Numbered from the stretch's first letter, positions 22,697-42,103 are shown. The stretch is DNA of 64,000 bases from Mugil cephalus (GCF_022458985.1 NC_061781.1:9885501-9949500), one strand, 5' to 3'. Notes: a model not told the origin generated them from the letters alone. A program made the numbers and translations.

Positions 22697-24340
22697 TCTC
22701 TTTATCCAACGCTACCTCTCTCTTAATCTCGGATTGCCTCCTCAGCAGCTGTGCGTTCGCTTGTGTGTCCTTTTGTGCGACGAGGGGGGATGTTGGCAAG
22801 CCAAACCGCGCTCCTATCGTATGTCATCTTTAAATGACAGTGTCGTAAAGCATTACGGAGGGCCGAGCAGAGGAGAGAGGGCCTGTCGGGGGCTCTGTTA
22901 ACCAGATGAATGCTTCTCCTTGTTAGCCTGTTATCCGGCAGCTGGTATCACTTCTAATCAGAAACACATCCTGCCTGCTGCCACAGGTGCTCACAGACAC
23001 AGAGGGAGTCCAAAAAAATAAAAAATAAACAATTCAGATACGGTTTGACAAATTTGTTCTCGTAACTAATATCCTATCTTGGTCTACTGTAGGGTGATGG
23101 TTTGTTACACAGGAGAAACTGAGAAGTCGTCCTTGAAAACATTGTAAAAGGGTTGGAATAAACAACATGCATATTGTACACTATTGTAGGCTGAATTTGA
23201 CAAATGAGATTGCCTCTCGCTGTCCTCAGGCTTCTAACTGCCAGTGCTTGGTGACAGGTCACCAACTGGTTGAACCACAGAGGATTAGGAACGAGAACTC
23301 AGCTTGAAGCTGGCAAGACGGACTGGCACATGACCAGGAGTAGTAGAAGGTTTGGGTCAGTGTTACTACCCAGCTCACTAGGGGTAAAGGTGTGTAACAT
23401 AAAAAGAACCAGATGGCAACAGGCTCTAAACATAGGTGCTGAATGATTTAAAAGGATCAGATTTTAACATAACAAACGCATAAATAAGGAGGAGCAATAG
23501 TGGGCATTGGACGCTACTTAAAGTAATGAAGAAGAACTTGATGGAAGTAAAACGAAAATGGAGTTTTCTATGTAAGCTCTTAAAAAGAACCAGACACGGA
23601 ACAGGAGTAGCACCCCAAAACCAGGGTACCTGAACATGACATTTTTTTATGACAGCAAACAACTTTAACCTGGCACTAGCAAAGCAGAAGATAATACTAA
23701 TTTTTAAAGCTCTCAAAGGGTCTAATCGAAACACATGAGTCACAACCAGATTTGAGGACAAACTGACACCAGTGGGACCTGTTTACCACGCCACACTGGC
23801 AGCTGAACCCGGCTTTTTAACAGCTCTCCTGATGGGGACAGCAGTCTGATTACTTGTCACTGACACCTGGACACCAGTATAGTCAGGAAGTGTTCCAGGT
23901 CCGATGACTTAAAGAGGCAGATAAGACATAGACACGGGCAAAAAGCTCGGTTTTATGAGCAGGCAGATTTTTCTATGGCAGCTTCTGTGCTGTAGTGCTG
24001 ATTGGAAGTTTTTATTTATTTATTGGGAATGAGTTGGGAAACTTGATATATTTTTCTCAAGTACAATAAATGTCACCCACCAAATTTAAGCCTACAGTTC
24101 AAGCAAAGTTTACAAGCTAAATGCTAACTGCATTTGTCTGCCATATAGTGTAAGCTGCAAAATCTATTTGTGGAAAATAGTCCCGTCAACAATCTGGTGA
24201 TAATTTTCATCTGTAGTATGTTACAAACAAGACAAGTTCAAACATACTGAGAATAGACACATTAATCTAAATGTAGCAGAGTATCAGAGCAAGTATCAGA
24301 ACAAGATACGGTACAGTACACGTAAAATGTAAAACAAATT

Positions 24341-24408
24341 CTTATCTTATCTTATCTTATCTTATCTTATCTTATCTTATCTTATCTTATCTTATCTTAT
24401 CTTATCTT
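24341..24408. repeat. (CTTAT)n pentanucleotide repeat
   Basis: About 13.5 perfect CTTAT units (68 bp), the longest uniform tandem array in the window. Confidence 0.97.
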
Positions 24409-27400
24409 GTCTTTTCAGCTCAGCACAGAATAATAAGAATAATAAATGACAATATCGTAAAAAACTACTATTACTAAAACTACTATGACTAATAGTATAT
24501 GTGGAGGAGGGATGAAGAAGCGCAACTAAATTAGTTTTTCTTCTAAAATGGCACAACGAGGCACTTTCATATAAACCTTTCAAATTATAATTTCAAATGG
24601 AATAAATTATTTATTCGGCTGTTCATCAATCCCGACAGACTGCAGCTTGAATAAATGATAAATTTCATCCGCGCCAAGTGAATGTGTTATTAAATGAAAA
24701 TCGACAGCTTCAGTTTGAACCCAAAACGCCTTTGATGTCCTCCATAATAATGCACGAGCGCCATTTCACCTGTCAGCTCGCATCTTATTATCTCACTGTC
24801 TTTTTTGTTTTCTTTGCTTCAAACAGATCAGAGCATCTTAAGTCGTTCGGAGCTTGCCACCCCCCCTTCCCGCTCCCCCTCAAATTTAACATTCATCCGG
24901 GGACATTAAGTAAATCTGAAGACCCCCCCGCTTCTCCCCGAAATGTGGTGTAATACAATTTGTGTACCGAGGGTCGTTCGGGTTCAGCTGATTACGTTAC
25001 CATTGCTGTGACAAGAGTCAGCTGCTGACAGCTCTTCAGAAAAGAGGAGAGGCCAGCCTCATGCAGCCGGGAATGAGGGTATAAATTGGAAAGAGAGTGG
25101 TGATGCAGGGACAGATTGTCTAGTTTGGATTTTTTTTCTGCCTGAATGAGGTGGCTCATTTTATTTCTAGCTCTTTATGCTGAGCTACTGTGAAAAGGTA
25201 ATTGTACAGTAAAGATATTACAGATAAAAATGGGACTTTTCTTAAGCCCCTCTCTTCCCCTCTTCTCTCCTCTTGGGCCTGTTAAGGCCTAATTGGAGCC
25301 GAGCCACTTACTGCCAACGGGATCAATGGGAGAACCAACAGTGGATACACACCATTTTCATTACTTACCACAGCTCAATACTTAAGCAGCCGCCGCAGCA
25401 ATCAGTTAGTGCAACGGTAATAAGACGGGCTACACATTCTGCCATAAGGCTGAGGCACTTCTGCAAAGTGGCAATATGGTTCACCTGAACCATGTTCCTT
25501 AATGGGTGGCTGGCTGATGGTCGTCTTCCATCAGTGATACAAATATAGTGGAGTGCGTTAAATCTGACACTGTCTTAACTGGCTTAACATGTATTGATGT
25601 ACATTATAAGCTCTGCTAATACATAGCGAGTCCAAATGAATTGAATGGGATCGGTTGACCGACAAGGTTAAGGGGAAGTTTGCGGTTTTTCATTTGTGAA
25701 ATTAAAAGCACACGTGCGCAAATTGCAGGTCCCATGAGATGCACTGTTGTGTCGTGCAGTTTTTCTACGCAGTGTTACGGTGACAGAAAAATCAATGTCC
25801 GTGGCGTATTGTTCGAATGTGTGCGAGAGGGAGCTGCCAACCTCATCACCTGATAAAATACAACGTGCCGCTCTAGTCGCTGTGTTAAAACAAAAGGAAA
25901 TAGAAAAGATTATTATTGCAATCAGGGCCAACATCCAGTCTGTACAGTATTAAGAGAGAACAACAGAATTGGCTTAACAAGTGAAAACACCTGTGGTTTG
26001 TCTAAAGAATAAAAACTGCTTGAGTGCTTTACTGGAATAATGACAGAAGGAGGCTGTATTGAAGGGACATTTTATTCTTTCATGAGAGAAATGGCAAAAT
26101 AAAGGTGGACCTGCTCCTGAATTTCAGTTTCAACATTACCCTTGACCATTTTCACAGCAGACGTCACAAATGTTATGTAACACAATCATGTTTGGACATG
26201 TGCGCCACTATATACACTCCACTGCCTGTTCAGTAGGTACGCTAGCAAAGATGAATGTATTGTGCTAAATCCTCATCCATGACTGTTATAATGTTCAATT
26301 TATGTTCAAAAGGAGCGAGAAAGGTGGTAATTCAACTGTATTGTCAGTTCAGAGGATGTGGTCTGTAGTTTTCTACCAAGTCTAATAACTAAGATATGAT
26401 ATATAACTACTATGATAAAATAATAGAAATATGGTACAACACAAGTCAGCAGTACCACAAAACACAGCCCCTAAATTAAAAACACATCCATCATTTTACT
26501 CAATTATTTTAGAAATATGCATTTAAATTCAAAAATATAAATTTCATACTGTTCATAATGTGGACTTTTCTGGAAAAAAAAATAAGGTTCTGACTCTGAC
26601 AAATGTGTCTCAGTGTTTTGTTAATGAAGTTTTTTTTGTCAGAGTATCCAAATGTTGTCTGCCGCTTGCCAGTTTGCATCTGAACTGATTTTATCTCCAC
26701 CTCTAAACCATGAAGGGTGACTGTAATATATGACGTTGCACGTTAACTCCATTACACTGGAGACATGATATTGTCCATGTCTTATTATCTACCCTAAAGC
26801 TGTGCATGTCCAGGGGAATTGTCCAGAGCAAATCCAGATTGCAAACCACAGGCGTAATTTCATTGCCTTTGGCATAGGTATAGTATCTTAGACAGCAACA
26901 CACAGTCTAGTATAGATGCTTACAATGTGCAAATATTACAAGTCTGACCACCTGTGAGAAATATTAAGATAAAATATGTCTGTATGCAGTATCTTTTTCA
27001 TACTGTCTGGTGGCGCCACAGGGAAAAAATATTTAATTCTTTCTTTGCTTTTCTTTGTATATGTGTGTGTGTTTGTGTGGGCATTTGTTGAGACTAATGA
27101 TGCAGATCTGAGTCCTTTTACACACTTTCCTAGCACGGGAGAAGTCTGCACAGAGGCGGGATGTGATATCAGGAGAGTCTGGGATAAATACGATCATCTT
27201 TGTTGATTTTCACAGTACGTGAATTATTACTATTGTGACAGTAAGACAGATTCTTGGGTGAAGGCAGGGATGGAAAATTTAAAAATTGGACCACTCTCAA
27301 GTAGAAAGCAGTAACCTGTCTCAAAAAGCAGAGGAATCTAATAATCTTAGACCTAAATGAAACTGCCTGGTAGCCTCAGAAGAAATCTCACATTATACCT

Positions 27401-30400
27401 TTAAATAATCTTCATCAGTACATAAAAGAGTTTCAGTAATTAGTCAATCAGCACCTTGATATAGTACTGTAGTGTTTTTCTTTCTGCCTTTTCCATTCCC
27501 AGATCTTCTATCTGTTGCTTTTCTTGCATAACAGGGGAACATTACAGTGATCATTTATAAATCAAAAGTAATAAATGGAAAGAATCAAGCATGGCATTTT
27601 GAAGTTTGCCTGAGAACAACAGCATAACATGTTTCTAAGTGATCCATGACTGTTTTTTACAGTCTCTGTTTGTGCTGCAATATTCTTGTCATAGAGCCAG
27701 CACTAATAAATTCTCCAGTAATTTATTTTCCCGTCTGCAGCGCTGCAAGCATTAATAAAATGTGCCCTAGGGAACTGGGAGGCTGAGTGTGTGAGTGTGT
27801 GTGTGTGCGTTACTGTCATACTTTGCAAGATATATATATCGTTTGACTACAAAAAGCTGGTTACACAAGCACAGAAGCAATTACAGTTGGTGTGCAAATT
27901 AAAAATTTAACATTTTAAGATTATTTTACGTGTGCATTTACTGTGCAACTGAAAGAATTCACGTTGCTGGGTACATGTACAGCATGAACAAATCTTTAAA
28001 GTTACCGGACTGCACTGAGTCCCCATTGTAGCTGACTAAGGTTGGGTGGTTGCGATGGTTTTTGCCGTCACCATCTTGACAGTGGCCGACTCCCCGTTAC
28101 TCCTGGCTGATTCAAAATTGAGGAAAGAGGTGGAGTTGGAGTGGTGGGTTGAGGACGTCTGAACAGACAGCTGGGGACCTGTGAAGGCACACACCTGTCA
28201 CTCAGAGTGGCCGCTTCCCTTTTATTTATGCATAACGTTAATACATACAGTACAGCTGCAACAGGTGACTTTGTACTCAACTGTTAATATGTATTTTAAA
28301 ATAGTAGCACTGTATATCGGAGTCCAGAGCCGTATATTAAAGAGAATCTGGCCAACTCAATCATGGGCGCCATGTTTGCTACATTGAAGGGAAGATTCTA
28401 CAGTGTAATCCTTTGGGCTCAGATGTGCTATTTTGAAATAAATGTCTTATTTTCACCATTAACAGGCCTATAACTGTTATTTCCACCATCTGTCAATATG
28501 TAAAAGACCCTCACTTAAATATCTCAGCGTCTACTTACTTTACATATCTTGCCTGTAAAATGGTTTGTGGTCAAATCACCTCAGTCAGGGAGCAGAGTTT
28601 ACCTTCTTCTCGGTCTCCATGTTCATCTATCGCTGTTAAAGGTTTGAAATTACTGAGAAAAATTATAAATACTAAGAATTAGTGAAAATTAATCTAGTCT
28701 TACTGTTATTTAGTATTATCATTAGTATTATCATTATAATATTAGCACGCTAGCCATAATAACTTAGCAGTAAACGAGGCAAAGTTACGTGTCAATTAAA
28801 TTTATCTATCTAAATACAAATTACATGAACACATGGGTTTCACAGTATATATGATGGTAGCTGCTATTTTTCTAAGCCTTTAGTTTTAGATAACTAGCTA
28901 TCATAAACCTAGCATAAGACTAGGTTAACTGCAAACTTCATTCATTTGTAAAGCAGTGTTGGGCGTTTTTAAGATCAAGGTTCACATTAATGGTGGTGCA
29001 ACTTTATTTTTCCAATCTAAAATCTTAACAAACGTCAAAGAGAAACATTGACGTTTACCTCACATAATAGGGAGAAATCAGTTGACATCCAGTTCTTCTT
29101 TTTAATCTTCTGGTCCCATAACTTTCTCTGTTGTTGTTCGCAGAGGAAACGGTGGAGTTTCCTTAGTGTTTTCCTGATCCTCTGATGGAGCCATGGGCTG
29201 AACACTGCGGCATTTTTTAACATTTAATCCAATTTTATTCCCTGTTATTGCCACTTCTCTATGGGTGATCATGGGTTAGATGTATCTAACATGGCGCCCG
29301 TGAAACACATGACGAGTTCAAAACCAATCAGCACAGCGGGATAGCTCAGACAGTCCATTCCCTAGTTGGTCAGACTCCTTCTAACATAGGGCTCTGTGGG
29401 AGTCTTTAGTAGCCAGCCTCAAGTGTCCATGAAAGGAACTGCAGATTTTATGACACTTCCGCTTTGGCTTGATCTTCTACAACCAGAAAGGAAATCCTCA
29501 CAAAACCCCATTTTTTCCCCCTTAAAACTCATATAAGCAATAATAACTGACCATAAATTTACAGGATGTCATTTTAAACTGCTAAGAAAACCTGGTTTAG
29601 AGAATCTGTTTGTTTTTTTTTTGCTTTTAAAGGAGGAGGTAACTGGTGGGTGGAGACTCTTAGTGCAGCCCATCCCTCATATGAGCTAAGGGTGCCTTAA
29701 ATGGCCGGCCTTCCCATTTACTTCTCTCTCCTTCCTCCTCTCCCCTCCTCCCTGAGAAGTGGAGCACTTAGTCTAATGTGAATAATGACGATGACTGTTT
29801 TCCAGACTGGCCCTTATCCACTGCCCTTATTGAGAAAGCACTAAATGGGCCAAGATTTATTGCAATAAATTACATCATCTCTCTCTCTCTCCTTCTTAGC
29901 CTTTGTTCTTCGTCTTTTTTTTTTTTTTTTTTTTTTTTAACTTTACATCTTACATCTCATTATTGCATTTGTTGACCTTTCCCCAGCTAATGTTTGTATT
30001 ATGCTGTTGCAGCTCAGCCTTCTCTTCTCACCTCAGTCTGCTTTATGGCTCAAATATCAAATCTTACTCTGTTTTCCCATGATGCATTTTAATAATTGTG
30101 GACAATATGCACATCCACTCTGGTTTCAGTTAGTATGAAGACAACTTCATTCTCTGTCTTCTGCACCAATTCACTTTCTTTCCAGTAGGCATCTTGGCTT
30201 CTAGCTGTTCATCGATTTTACTGCTTCTTTCTATTGTCCTATCAGTTTAAAATGCATGAGGCTACGTTGTCTTGGCTCACACTCTCCCATAAAGACTTAT
30301 GGATGGCTTAAAGTAATTAACTCTTCTCTTTTGTCAGTGAAAAAAAATCTTAGCAGTGTTTACTACCCAAGCAGTTGCTTCTGCCCAGGATACAGATTTA

Positions 30401-32292
30401 AAGTAGCAGTAGCAGACTGAGATGTCTTGTTTGACAGACAAGCATAGCTGTGTATTCAGAAACTCCAGAAAAGAAACCTTTGGTATCAGCAAATATTGAC
30501 AAAATAACAGGACCAAGAACAAACTCCGTAATTGTAGATTCTAGCAAAATATCATGTATATTTACCAATCACCACAAAAAAATGTTAGGACTTGAACCAG
30601 ACAGATGTAGTCTCTCAATAAAAAGATCATGACCAATGGTACAGCCAAAAAAATAGTTACTTTCAGGTTTTAATCAACACTTTTAGAGTGATTAAAGTGT
30701 CAGATGTTGTGTAATTAATAAATTAATGGTACAAAACAGTCTAAGAGCAGAAGTTACTACCAGCACTTCCATTGACCCCACACACTTCCTGTCATACTTG
30801 AGAGAATAGGACATGAGCTGTGCTGCAGAGTGTGTTTATGCACATGTCTGTCTGTGTATGTCTGAAGTAGATGTTACTGATGATGCTCAGGGGATTCTCT
30901 GCTGTGTTAATAACAGAGAAGGAAGCTTCAGCCAGGACATAGTTTGAGATGTGAAGCCTGTGGCTTGCCTGTAGGCTACATATATAGATACATACAGAAA
31001 TATATACATATATAACACCCTCCCTTTATCAGCTGGGAGTTCAAACAGAGGTGGTAAACGCAGGATAAACGTCACAGGCTGATGATGCGTCTTTCATAAA
31101 GACTCGATTTTCCTCTATTCTCTCATATAATCCTGGCTTTGACTGATGCAAATGATCTTGAATTTTTGGTTATATTTACAAAAAAGAAATAAAATACTAA
31201 ATATTTGCTGTTTAATAGTATTTTTTGCTGCTATTCTAGCATTAGCTGATTGTGTAGTATAATAACAGTGGAAGGAAAACTCCTAAATAATAAAATACTG
31301 CATTTTACAGCAGGCGGCAGAAAAAAAGAAAATCAGTGGTTGAATCAAATCCAATCAATCAATTCAATCAATCAGTTTTTTATGCAAAAAAACAAAAAAC
31401 AAAAAAACAAACAAAAAAAACAAACAAACAATTAAACTGGTTGTTTCCAAGTGTTTCACCATGCCGTGACATCTATGTCATTAAAGGAAACTTTTTTATG
31501 GTTTTAGTATACATATTAATGGAAAGGTTATGATTGCAATATGCACCATTCTGCCTGTTGCTATGCCTATGCCTATGCATATGCTTTAATTTTCATTATT
31601 TCATATTTTTTGTTAGCTGTTTCCTTGTTATTGGTCCAACCATAAGCTATTTCATGTATGTGAATGACATTTTTACCTACTCTGTACACAGTATAATCAC
31701 AGTGAATGCACTTAGGATCAAAACGAAAGCGAGAATAAAATAATAATTAACTGATTCTTTCCTAGTGTGTAACGTTGCTAGTGCTGAATGTGTGATACTT
31801 TGACACAAATCAAACACTATACTCTTTAACTTTCTGAACATCATACCAATTGCATATATAGTACGGTACGTCACCTGCAGGCAATTCATCTGACAGTGTG
31901 GCGTGTGGTGTGGTTTCGTTGGCACTGACACTAATTAATATTATACCTGCTCACATGCCTCAGCTTCTCCCTACACAAAGAATAATAGTCGGTTAGGCTC
32001 TGGGGCTGGGGAAGATGCAGACATGATTCCCAAAGGATGAAGCACTAACAATTACAAAGAGGTAACATCTACACATCTGATTAACAGTTGTGTTGGGGAT
32101 TGAAAAATGACTGTTGCTGAAAAAAAAAAAAATCACTCAGGGTTTTATCAAATACAGAATTCCTTATTTAAGTATGATGTGTTTCTGTTCATTTACCCAA
32201 ATACCAAAAACACAGATGTGTGGCGGGGATGTTTAAGTGCTACAGTGTTTCTCATTTACCCATTTTTGCACATACCTGTTTAACAATGGCAG

Positions 32293-32430
32293 AAGCCGCC
32301 ATGCAAAGTGCCACTGGGAGCAACTTCAGGTTCAATATCTTGCCCAAGGACTGAACTGCCAGTGCTGACATTAGAGGATAATTATTTCTACCAGCTGAAC
32401 CACAACCACCCGTGGGACCAAACTTTTCTT
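32293..32430. repeat. interspersed repeat relic
   Basis: Contains gttcaatatcttgcccaagg and a segment ending in ctgaaccacaaccaccc. This resembles a widespread fish repeat whose consensus reads 'ttcagtgtcttgcccaaggaca ... accactgagccacagccgccc'. The copy is short and diverged, and its limits are approximate. Confidence 0.4.
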
Positions 32431-33269
32431 CCAATGGACACCATGGGACCTTATTATGGAAAATATTGGGGGTGGTCAATGGCCAGGGACAAACAATTCT
32501 TTAATCATGTTTGATCAATTGATGAATTACACGAATCATTTTGTCAAGTGAATTCCCCAATAAGTTGCCAAGGTATCCACTTGAAAAGGCTAGACTTCAC
32601 CGCATAATTACCTTTCCGTTAACTTCAAATCCTATTTTAATCATGAGGGATGTTTCCTTCATGCCACAGAGCGCTGGATATTCCTCACCCGATGACCTTT
32701 TACCATAGATACTTGAGAAGTGTAATACTATTAGGAGAAACGCAATTTGATGGTTTCTTCCATCAGTCAGAGGTCAGATTGACATATAGCGGGTTGGAGT
32801 AGTAGAAATACGTGCGCTTGTGTGAGACTGTGTGTGTGTGGTAACAAGAGACTGACAGCTCTGACAGTTTTGACAGTTATAAGATTCTGAGGAGGGCATT
32901 TTGATTGACGCTACGAAGCAGACAGCAACACCTAGATTAAACCCTCCAGTAGTCCGTCCACACACACAAGTTATATCTTCATCACTCAGGCGGACAAGAG
33001 CTACAGATTTCCACTATTTTCTCGAGACGTACAGTTTCCCTATCTATACATCCTTGCCTATTTCTAGTCTTTAACATAACATTTGACTTAAGCAAATTAC
33101 AAAATGAGAATAAGACTTTCTTTGTACCCAAAAGTGAGGCAGGCCCATGTGACATGACTGAAAACATAGTTATGTCCCCACAAGTAACACAAGTAAACGC
33201 ACACATGCAAAAGATGTAACAATGTAATCATGAAGCAGTAATGTAAACATGGAGAAAGAACACCAAATC

Positions 33270-33433
33270 ATCAGTGTGCTAAATTAATATAATTTATTCA
33301 ACGGACCTCACATGTTTACAACTATACTCTTATAGACACCGCATGAATAAATAAATAGCTGTAATTTCACTGTCCACAAACATAATTTTCAGTGCTGCAT
33401 TTAAAAGTAGAGTAGTTTCTTCCTTTGCTCTTT

Positions 33434-33465
<32 letters not shown>

Positions 33466-36400
33466 CACACAAAAATACGGCATTATTTACAACATAGAGC
33501 CACAAATGTGTCAGTTCAACTGACATTGATTCTTTTCTCTGTGTGTGTTCAGGTTTATGAATGAACCTGAGCTACGACACTCATCAAATAAGGAGAGACT
33601 TTTACATTCACATTTAAGTCAAAAGAGATGACCTGACACTTTGCATAGTGTCAGACCAGCAGTTATCTCGTTCTATGTGAAGCTGAAGCCATTTAGTCAT
33701 TACGTTGGTGAATCATTGTTCACATAACCGGGTCAGGTCCGATGAGGTCAGGTCAGATGAGGTCAGGTTGGGGTTTAGTGTCTCTTACTGGTCCTCAGCA
33801 GATATGACTGTGCCAAAACCTTATAAGCTTTTTCTTTTTTCTTTTTTAATGAACATTGTAGACCTGTAGACCACCTGGTGTGTATTAGTCAGTGAGTAAA
33901 GTAAAGTCAGTGAGTAATCAAACAAATGCACCATTTATGCTGTTTGAGTAATATTTTATGGAAACGACAGATTCCAGCAGCATTGAGAAATGGCTCCACC
34001 TTAAAAAGATCACTAATGACCATTTTAAAACAATAATGTCTTTATGTATTAATGAGAGTGGGACCACACATGAAAACACGCAATGTTTTCATTCAAACTT
34101 GAAGCTAATGTCTAGAAAACGGTTTCCATCCAACTGATGCAATGAAATAGTTACACATGACTGAAGTGAATAGAGCAGAAGAAGTAGCCAAAAGCAAAAG
34201 AAGAAGAAACAAAACCAGTCACCTTGACCCATCCACCATAGAAAAACCGAGAGAGGACTTCACAGGTTTTTTCAGTTTTTTCGCAGGTTTCAGGAAGTTG
34301 TAATAATTTAACTCACACGCCAGTGAGAATTGGCATGTTTCAATCTGTCTGAGTGATATGTGACAACATGACTCTGACAGGTAGTGTACACAAACGGATG
34401 GTTTCTTTGTTTTCTCTACAAGCTGAAACAGCTGATGAAGCCAATTATTTCAATGTTCAACAAGTCAGAACTTGTTTATCCCTAAAAAAAACAAAAAAAC
34501 ACCTCAAGCAAGTATGAAAACTTTTGCAGTTGAATTTTGCCTTTTCCCCAAACTTCTTCATCAAATTATTCTGGGCTAGTGTCCAATTTGGTTTTGATGG
34601 TGGACAATAAATTCACATCAGAATGTTACTGGCCTCATCTTGCAACTGATTTTTTTTTCATACAGCTCGTCACGTCTGCAACTCCGATTCAAGCCTGCTC
34701 ATTATCTATGAACATAGAATTAAGGCAAGTCCACCAAAGACAACACACCACAACAATGCTGAGAGGAGACAAACAAGCAGCCAACAGTAACACTTAACAA
34801 TGCCACAAAAAGGAAAATCACAAAACTGAAAATTGATTTTGGAAACATATGAAAAAGTATGACAATTCAAGAATAGTACTGGAGAATGTATGATGGTGCT
34901 CAATCAGAAACAACTTAAATATCATCACTGTGCACAACACGATGTAGAAGCCTAATAAACCATCGTTTGGAGTCTCTGAGCACAATTAATCAAATGTCCT
35001 GAGGGCTGATTGACCAGGGACCGGATCGATAATGACTGGTGCCTTCGACACCATCCCGAGAGGAGCAATCATTTCCTGTCGCCGCTAACCTGCTGTGGCT
35101 GGCCAGTCAATACTGCTTTAGGATGAGCAAACAAACCATCATAGACACGCACAAACGTAATTCAGAAAAAAAACTTCTGAGACCACGTTAAAGACCTTGA
35201 TATGATAAAAGTATACCATACTCTACTGATCATTTTCAAAGCTTACTGTTAATTATCATATTTCCACACTTACAAGATCTGCCTGCTCGACGAATATCAT
35301 ACATGCTTTTGTTGTTATCAGTGTTATTGTTATTTGGTAATGCAGTTGTAAATGCACATTCCTTTAACAATGTTTTCCTTCCTCCAAAATTTGGACAAAT
35401 ACAGAGATTGCAAATGGATTTTCATAAGACACCTGCAACATCACTTTTCCAGGTTTAGTCTGAACTCACATCAGTTTACAATAATGAGAGAGGAACAACT
35501 TTGAAAAATGTGCTATTCACAATCAACCAAAGCGACCTGCTGAGCATTTAATAGCTGAAGAGACATATTTTTTCCCTTCAGGAGTTGGTGGAGACCGAAA
35601 CGGATAAAAGAAAGTGCTGCTCAGTGCATGAATAATCTATTGGTTGCCATTATCCTTAACTGACGTGTATGCAAACATTCATCTTGTTGTGCCGAGAATC
35701 AAATCTGAGTTTAGTTTTGATGATGCAACAAGCATATGGTAGCTGCATCATGAATTTATTGTAGAAATTGTTATTACTGATAAATGATGGCAGTGAATGT
35801 TCAGAAATGGTTTTTCCAATATGGGATTTTGATCAAGCTTTTGTTTGGCAGGTGTTGTAAGGTGTTGGTCATATAACAGTGGTCTGAGGTTCTCAATGCT
35901 TCCAGATTTGGTAACACCAATAAAAAAATTAAGAGCAAGGTGAATACACAAAATGTAATTGGCAAAAATCTACTGTCTTCAAGTTAAAATCAGTGGTGGT
36001 AACTTTGAAATTTATTGTAATGTACCTATCTGTACAACGTATATCCTAAAAATATTATTGCTCTATTAATAAATATACTCTACGCAAACATAAAACTCAC
36101 CGTCTGATGCGTCTAGAGCATTCACTTGATGCCGGTTGCCAGGTGTACACATACGTATGTATGCATGTAAATCAACATACATATACAGTACAATGGTTTG
36201 TAGGACACAGCTCGTTGGTTAAATATTGCACTATTCTCATGACCCACAACAAATTGGCCTAGACTTTCTCATATAGTCCTACCATATGTCACTGAAAGTT
36301 CATCCAACCATAGTAGCAGCACTTAAAACAAAAGGGTTGTAGATTCAGAGAGCCATGATAAAAAAACACAAGAATGAGTATAATATGCTTTGCACAGCTG

Positions 36401-36627
36401 ACTGAGAGTCAGTTTCTTGGTTCTAGTCAAGGAATCTCAAAAAAGAAGGAGGCACCACATTACCATCATAAAACAAACTTGTGTATTCACTTGGAAACCA
36501 CAGCAGATTTCTGTTGAGCTGGCTCCCAGTGTGGCAGTAGCAAGTTTCCTGAAGAATGCTGATGCCTCGTTGACTATTCCTTCTTCTTCACATTCCTTGG
36601 TTCTAGTTTTCCTTGTGCATTTGTTGT
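33270..36627 (-). other. probable slc5a7 3' UTR (about 3.3 kb)
   Basis: No gene lies between the slc5a7 stop codon and 33.3 kb, and no transposon interrupts the stretch. On the minus strand an AATAAA signal occurs at 33298-33293. A GT-rich stretch (tttggtgttctttct) follows it downstream, the arrangement expected of a cleavage site near 33270. Nearer candidate signals exist around 36010 and 35755, so shorter forms are possible. The long form is inferred. Confidence 0.4.
33434..33453. repeat. (TA)n microsatellite
   Basis: About ten TA units within the presumed slc5a7 3' UTR. Confidence 0.85.
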
Positions 36628-41763
<5,136 letters not shown>

Positions 41764-41832
41764 CTTTCTTTCGTCCGCTTCCCCGCCGAGATCAAGTGCT
41801 GCTGCGCGCGGATTGGAAAGTCATGAAGAGAA
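41764..41832 (-). promoter_or_regulatory. slc5a7 5' UTR upstream of the start codon, with candidate acceptor
   Basis: On the minus strand tatttcttcccag ends at 41833, a good 3' splice acceptor about 70 bp upstream of the ATG. This fits the family pattern of a non-coding first exon spliced to the exon that carries the start codon. Confidence 0.45.
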
Positions 41833-42103
41833 CTGGGAAGAAATATAGAAACACCGTTTATATTTCACTTTTTGTCTTATACAGGTGCACCTACTTTGTG
41901 CAACATCCTGTTTATCAGGTGTATAATTTCGGACCAACTGTAACTGCAGTGCGTATTATAGAACTGACAAATATGAAAAACATACGGAGAAATTGATCAG
42001 TCTTAAAGCACTGCAAGCATTTATTTCACGCTAATTAATGTCTTGGAGGCAGCTTGATTGCATCTATTCTTAGCTAACGGAGATTGACCACACCTTAGTG
42101 TAT

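Larger units (their letters stand above)
21982..33269. other. gene-free intergenic DNA between gcc2 and slc5a7
   Basis: No exon, RNA gene or intact transposon is recognisable. Blocks at 22840-23000, 24590-25090 and 25260-25500 have unusually even, non-repetitive composition and read like conserved regulatory DNA. The rest is ordinary AT-rich sequence with scattered simple repeats. In mammals this interval holds SULT1C sulfotransferase genes; I see no trace of them. Confidence 0.4.

Noticed and set aside
24341-24408. CTTAT array considered as a CRISPR-like or satellite array
   Set aside because: Plain pentanucleotide microsatellite without spacers.
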